Shown: positions 7,252 through 9,391 of the stretch, in pieces
Layout of the letters: each line of letters opens with the position of its first letter
Numbering within the stretch: the first letter of the stretch is position 1
Notes under the pieces: generated by a model
The model's database searches: none
Told to the model about the DNA's origin: nothing
Seen by the model: the letters and a program-made list of their open reading frames with translations, nothing else
Program-made: the position numbers and the translations under genes
DNA from: Hermodarchaeum sp048939595
GTDB lineage: Archaea > Asgardarchaeota > Hermodarchaeia > Hermodarchaeales > Hermodarchaeaceae
Assembly: GCA_048939595.1 (NCBI GenBank)
Contig: JBHLPI010000077.1
Coordinates: 1 to 9,391, forward strand
Length of the DNA: 9,391 nucleotides
Direction of reading: 5' to 3'

Positions 7252-8466
7252 TTGTTGGACAAAATAAAAGCAGCCCTCTTGGAATATGAATCAGAAATAA
7301 ACCGAATAAATGATGAATACTGTAAGGCCACTGAGAAATTGGATATCTACAATGAAGAGGAACGGAATCAATATTTAGGAATTATTGAAAAGGCTGGCTT
7401 CCAAGTTCAACAAGCGGAATACACGCTTCTTCGAGTATTACAAGAGAATAAACATATTTCTGAGTCTTATTCAACAGAAGATTTGGAAATTGAACTTGGT
7501 ATTCTTCGTTCACCACGAGATGCCTGGGAAGGAATAATAGATCCTAAAGTAATTTCGGAAATAGCCAATGAACTCCTACTTAAGGAAGAATCTCATGAAA
7601 TATACATTCCAATAGGCATAGGATCGACGAGGATGCTCTCTGAATTCCCTGATGGTTATTTTTTCGGTAACTCACAAATAATTGAACGAGAATCACTGCC
7701 CAAAGCAATGAAGAAAGAAGTCGAGAAAAGTAAATTGCTTCAAGCCCATCCTCGATGGGTAAAACTTCAGGTTGATATTCCAGGACCTGAACAAGCGATG
7801 ATAATTGGGGAAACTAGAATTGCACAAGATCTCGATATTCATCGATTCCAAGCCCGATATCCTTGGGAAAAGGTTCTTGGTCGTGAGTTTCAAATTGTTT
7901 TTTGTTATTCACCGATTATGAAGATTGTAAGGCGTTCCCGGATTCAGCAGCTATATGGCAGTGACTATCATCGTTTGAAGAAATTAATGCGTCTTCCATT
8001 ATTTGAGAAACTATCAATTTTGAGAAGAAACGCTTCTAGTAATGAAATGGTTAATCGATTACAAATGGCTCTTTCCTTCATTGGTTTAGCTCAATCAGCA
8101 AATGATGATGCCTTGATGTTCGCGTTATTGGTTACAGCCCTCGAAGCACTTGTTTTACCGAAGGAAACAAAGACTCAATTGTCACGCACTTTTTCGCAAT
8201 ATTGTGCAGTTCTTTCTTCAGATGAAAGTGAATCGCGAATAAAGAACTCCGGATATTTCAAAACAGCCTACGGAAAAAGGTCAGCAGTATTCCATGGACA
8301 AAGGCCCAAAGTTAATACTCAAGAATGTACCCGATTGCTCGCTTTTTGTCGAAGCATATTTCTCAAAGTATTAGATCTATTCGATTCACAAGTTATCCAA
8401 ACACATAAAGAATTCCAAAGTAAGTTAGAGGTAAGTCTTTATTCCGGACAACCATTAGCCAGTTAA
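7252..8466 (+). CDS. Apea-like HEPN domain protein, candidate RNase or defence protein
   Basis: A 404-aa soluble protein. Residues 1-65 are charged and helical, probably coiled coil. The middle (about 75-255) is an unrecognised domain. The C-terminal part (about 263-380) has the layout of a HEPN domain of the Apea type: a helix ending ALLVTALEALVLP (291-303), a KTQLSRTF segment (307-314), and then KRSAVFHGQ with the R343-x4-H348 motif that forms the RNA-cutting site in HEPN nucleases. No signal peptide or membrane segment is seen. Translation begins at TTG 7252 or TTG 7255; GGGGGA at 7243-7248 favours the second by spacing. It is AT-rich compared with the rpo genes. Apea-type HEPN proteins are known from phage-defence systems, and the neighbours (TnpB, tRNA relic, small membrane gene) fit an accessory island. 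Domain call moderate, substrate unknown. Confidence 0.8.
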   Translation: MLDKIKAALLEYESEINRINDEYCKATEKLDIYNEEERNQYLGIIEKAGFQVQQAEYTLLRVLQENKHISESYSTEDLEIELGILRSPRDAWEGIIDPKVISEIANELLLKEESHEIYIPIGIGSTRMLSEFPDGYFFGNSQIIERESLPKAMKKEVEKSKLLQAHPRWVKLQVDIPGPEQAMIIGETRIAQDLDIHRFQARYPWEKVLGREFQIVFCYSPIMKIVRRSRIQQLYGSDYHRLKKLMRLPLFEKLSILRRNASSNEMVNRLQMALSFIGLAQSANDDALMFALLVTALEALVLPKETKTQLSRTFSQYCAVLSSDESESRIKNSGYFKTAYGKRSAVFHGQRPKVNTQECTRLLAFCRSIFLKVLDLFDSQVIQTHKEFQSKLEVSLYSGQPLAS

Positions 8467-8471
8467 TGGTT
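8450..8471. terminator. Perfect 8-bp hairpin over the HEPN stop codon
   Basis: AACCATTA and TAATGGTT flank a 6-nt loop GCCAGT, and the TAA stop (8464-8466) is inside the right arm. There is no T-run afterwards, so it is not a classic archaeal U-tract terminator. It may stabilise the 3' end of the HEPN transcript or separate it from the opposing tRNA-like gene. Confidence 0.35.
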
Positions 8472-8514
8472 ATTGTCTAGCGTAGATTAGATGATTTAAT
8501 ACAATAGAAAGCGA

Positions 8515-8619
8515 CACCATTTCCGGGATTCGAACCCGAGTCCTAGGAGGCCCGCAGGTCAATGAATCATCATCGACCTTTGACAGTCCCAGATTACAAA
8601 CCTGGTTATTTGTAGAAGT
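8515..8619 (-). tRNA. tRNA-Asp(GUC)-like gene with a 37/38 intron and a non-pairing 5' half
   Basis: On the minus strand the 3' two-thirds of a tRNA is clear. The anticodon stem TGGGA (8591-8587) pairs with TCCTA (8548-8544). The spliced loop reads CTGTCAC with anticodon GTC (8584-8582), typical of Asp. A 4-nt variable loop GGAC follows, then T stem TCGGG/CCCGG with loop TTCGAAT, 3' acceptor AAATGGT and discriminator G at 8515, as expected for Asp. The 5' half is poor: in a full-length register starting at 8619 only about 4 of 7 acceptor pairs form and the D stem barely pairs, though a D-loop-like GG is present. Starting at 8606 (ACCAGGT) gives 5 of 7 acceptor pairs but leaves no room for a D arm. 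It is therefore either a decayed copy or a strongly divergent tRNA; the 5' boundary is uncertain. Confidence 0.6.
8550..8580 (-). other. 31-nt archaeal tRNA intron with a complete bulge-helix-bulge
   Basis: The intron lies between tRNA positions 37 and 38. The loop start CTGT pairs with intron GCGG (8555-8552) as a 4-bp central helix with two G-U pairs. It is flanked by 3-nt bulges CAA and GCC, each to be cut after the second base. The outer helix is the anticodon stem; the inner helix is a 10-bp hairpin AGGTCGATGA/TCATTGACCT with loop TGAT. One pair in it is a G-U that exists only on the minus strand, confirming the transcribed strand. Confidence 0.8.
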
Positions 8620-8631
8620 ATTTATTATATT
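8619..8631 (+). promoter_or_regulatory. TATA-like element for the small-gene run
   Basis: TATTTATTATATT is the best TATA match in the right part of the window. A start about 25 nt downstream (near 8650) would put the first small gene immediately behind it. It abuts the 5' edge assigned to the opposing tRNA-like gene. Confidence 0.4.
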
Positions 8632-8666
8632 GATTATCGGTTTACCAAGAAGAGAGTGAAACTAGG

Positions 8667-8813
8667 ATTACTAAAGAGCACGCGAAGCAACCAGAAAAAG
8701 CCAAGCAACCAAAGAAACCTAGACCATTCAAGACAGTAGCAGTTAGTGATGCTTGGCCAAATCCAAATAAGCAGCAGAAGAAGAAATCAAGAACACAAAT
8801 TAGAAGGGGGTAA
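8667..8813 (+). CDS. Small lysine-rich protein with K-P-R-x-F-K-x-V motif, no standard start
   Basis: The frame is open from 8634 to the TAA at 8811-8813 but holds no ATG, GTG or TTG. From ATT at 8667 it encodes 48 aa beginning ITKEHAKQPEKAKQPKK, with KPRPFKTVAVSDAWPNP at 17-33 and a basic tail KQQKKKSRTQIRRG. It is strongly basic and has no membrane segment. Residues 17-26 match the next small gene in pattern although the codons differ, which argues that this frame is truly coding. A weak GAGAG at 8652-8656 lies 10 nt before the ATT. The alternative GTG at 8656 is in another frame and stops after 27 codons. It could also be a gene whose start was lost. Function unknown. Confidence 0.5.
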   Translation: MTKEHAKQPEKAKQPKKPRPFKTVAVSDAWPNPNKQQKKKSRTQIRRG

Positions 8814-8817
8814 TCGT

Positions 8818-8907
8818 TTGAGCCAAGAAGAGAAGGAAGATAAGCCGCGTAAATTTAAAGAAGTCACAGTTCATGAAACAGCTCCTGACGAAGGAAAAGA
8901 GAAATGA
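8818..8907 (+). CDS. 29-aa charged small protein, paralogue of the preceding one
   Basis: TTG start at 8818 preceded by AAGGGGG (8804-8810) at a good distance; the stop is TGA 8905-8907. The product begins MSQEEKEDKPRKFKEVTV and ends HETAPDEGKEK. K9-P-R-x-F-K-x-V-x-V18 repeats the motif of the gene 4 nt upstream, and six of the seven shared residues use different codons, so the likeness is at protein level rather than a recent duplication. It has no transmembrane segment and no recognised family. The purine-rich ribosome site overlaps the end of the first gene, suggesting coupled translation. The downstream membrane-protein gene begins 21 nt later. Confidence 0.6.
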   Translation: MSQEEKEDKPRKFKEVTVHETAPDEGKEK

Positions 8908-8928
8908 AACCGTTGATAGGGTTGTAAA

Positions 8929-9391
8929 ATGGCGAACAGATCCAAAAAATCACCGGTAGATAAGCTCGAGTGGCTAGAAAACCTTAGTATGAAACGCCAT
9001 GAAGATCATATCAAAAGAAAGGAAAGGTTGGAAACTAAAGCTATTGGTTTAGCAGGAGTAGTTGGAACGGGTCTAGCACTCATAATGGCTTTTACACCAA
9101 TTATTCTAAGTATAATTCCTACAGGTTCTATTGTGATACTACCAATCACTGGTTTCTTAATTCTGACATCACTATTTCTATTCATTTCACTATTTTGTGC
9201 TATTTGGGCGGCAAAAACCACGAAATATTATCTCAGTCCCGATATTGCCGATATTAAAGATCGACTAGAAGAATTTTCATACCAATTATTACTTGAATAC
9301 CAGATCGAAGCCTTATCTGATGACATCGAAAAAAATTTGTTAATATTTCAACAAAAAGCAAAATGGTTACGTGGTTCGTTTGCCTTCACAC
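8929..9391 (+). CDS. Two-transmembrane protein with helical cytoplasmic part, 3' end outside window
   Basis: ATG 8929 opens a frame that stays open to the window end, 154 codons visible. Residues 1-37 are highly charged (KRHEDHIKRKERLE), followed by TM1 (about 38-62), a short turn with P64 and P72, and TM2 (about 68-95). A positively charged stretch AAKTTKYY comes next, then long amphipathic helices (105-147) ending QQKAKWLRGSFAFT, where a third hydrophobic segment may begin. The positive-inside rule places both termini in the cytoplasm. This layout, a charged helix, a TM hairpin and further helices, resembles 2TM effector proteins such as SLATT-type domains linked to defence, but I see no diagnostic motif and do not claim the family. 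A weak AGG (8918-8920) precedes the start. It is probably cotranscribed with the two small genes. Confidence 0.75.
   Translation, partial: MANRSKKSPVDKLEWLENLSMKRHEDHIKRKERLETKAIGLAGVVGTGLALIMAFTPIILSIIPTGSIVILPITGFLILTSLFLFISLFCAIWAAKTTKYYLSPDIADIKDRLEEFSYQLLLEYQIEALSDDIEKNLLIFQQKAKWLRGSFAFT

Noticed and set aside
8449..8514. Circularly permuted tRNA, with a 5' acceptor-like ACCATTA beyond the 3' end on the minus strand
   Set aside because: ACCATTA is part of the HEPN-stop palindrome, and what follows lacks a proper T8 spacing and D stem; the match is probably chance.
8515..8619. tRNA read on the plus strand
   Set aside because: The T arm fits only on the minus strand, where TCGGG/CCCGG pairs around TTCGAAT; the intron hairpin has its G-U pair only on the minus strand, being A-C mismatched on the plus strand.
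8656..8739. 27-codon frame from GTG 8656
   Set aside because: Reads MKLGLLKSTRSNQKK and stops early; the overlapping frame carries the motif shared with the next gene, so this one is unlikely to be real.
9006..9221. 71-codon minus-strand frame
   Set aside because: Antisense to the membrane protein gene, whose TM pattern and continuous frame are far more gene-like.

Overview
The window is archaeal. It carries an RNA polymerase operon with an unsplit subunit B gene followed by a separate subunit A' gene, and a tRNA-like gene whose anticodon loop holds an intron in a textbook bulge-helix-bulge setting. An undivided rpoB excludes the methanogen and haloarchaeal groups with split B''/B' genes. 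Crenarchaeota, Thermococcales, Thermoplasmata or Asgard lineages remain possible, and I cannot narrow it further from this window alone.

Left part (1-5667, minus strand): rpoB (1120 aa, complete) and rpoA1 (start present, 3' end cut by the window edge) form a tight operon with 25 nt between them. rpoA1 has no ATG, GTG or TTG in the right place. Its conserved N-terminus is reached only if translation starts at an ATT codon 8 nt after a perfect AGGAGG. The rpoH gene that often precedes rpoB in archaea is not seen. The 300 nt upstream of rpoB hold a candidate promoter, an odd 13-nt palindrome, two copies of a 16-nt repeat, and a GC-rich stretch with a coding-like reading frame lacking a proper start.

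Middle (5922-7210): a lone IS200/IS605-family TnpB (400 aa, catalytic residues and zinc ribbon intact) on the minus strand, with no tnpA. Its 3' end and the repeats just beyond are the expected place for the guide (omega) RNA. Divergent from it, and sharing an AT-rich, palindrome-containing control region, is a 404-aa plus-strand gene whose C-terminal third is a HEPN-like domain with an intact R-x4-H motif, resembling Apea-type HEPN defence proteins.

Right part (8450-9391): a hairpin at the HEPN stop codon; a tRNA-Asp(GUC)-like gene on the minus strand with an intact anticodon arm, T arm and 31-nt intron but a 5' half that does not fold with it; then a plus-strand run of three small genes. 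The first two are short, charged proteins sharing a K-P-R-x-F-K-x-V-x-V motif encoded with different codons. The third is a membrane protein with two transmembrane segments that runs off the window.

The housekeeping half is GC-balanced and conserved; the right half is AT-rich and accessory. TnpB, the HEPN protein, the tRNA relic and the small-protein/membrane-protein run together look like a mobile or defence-type island placed directly upstream of the core RNA polymerase operon. That grouping is an inference from order and family resemblance.
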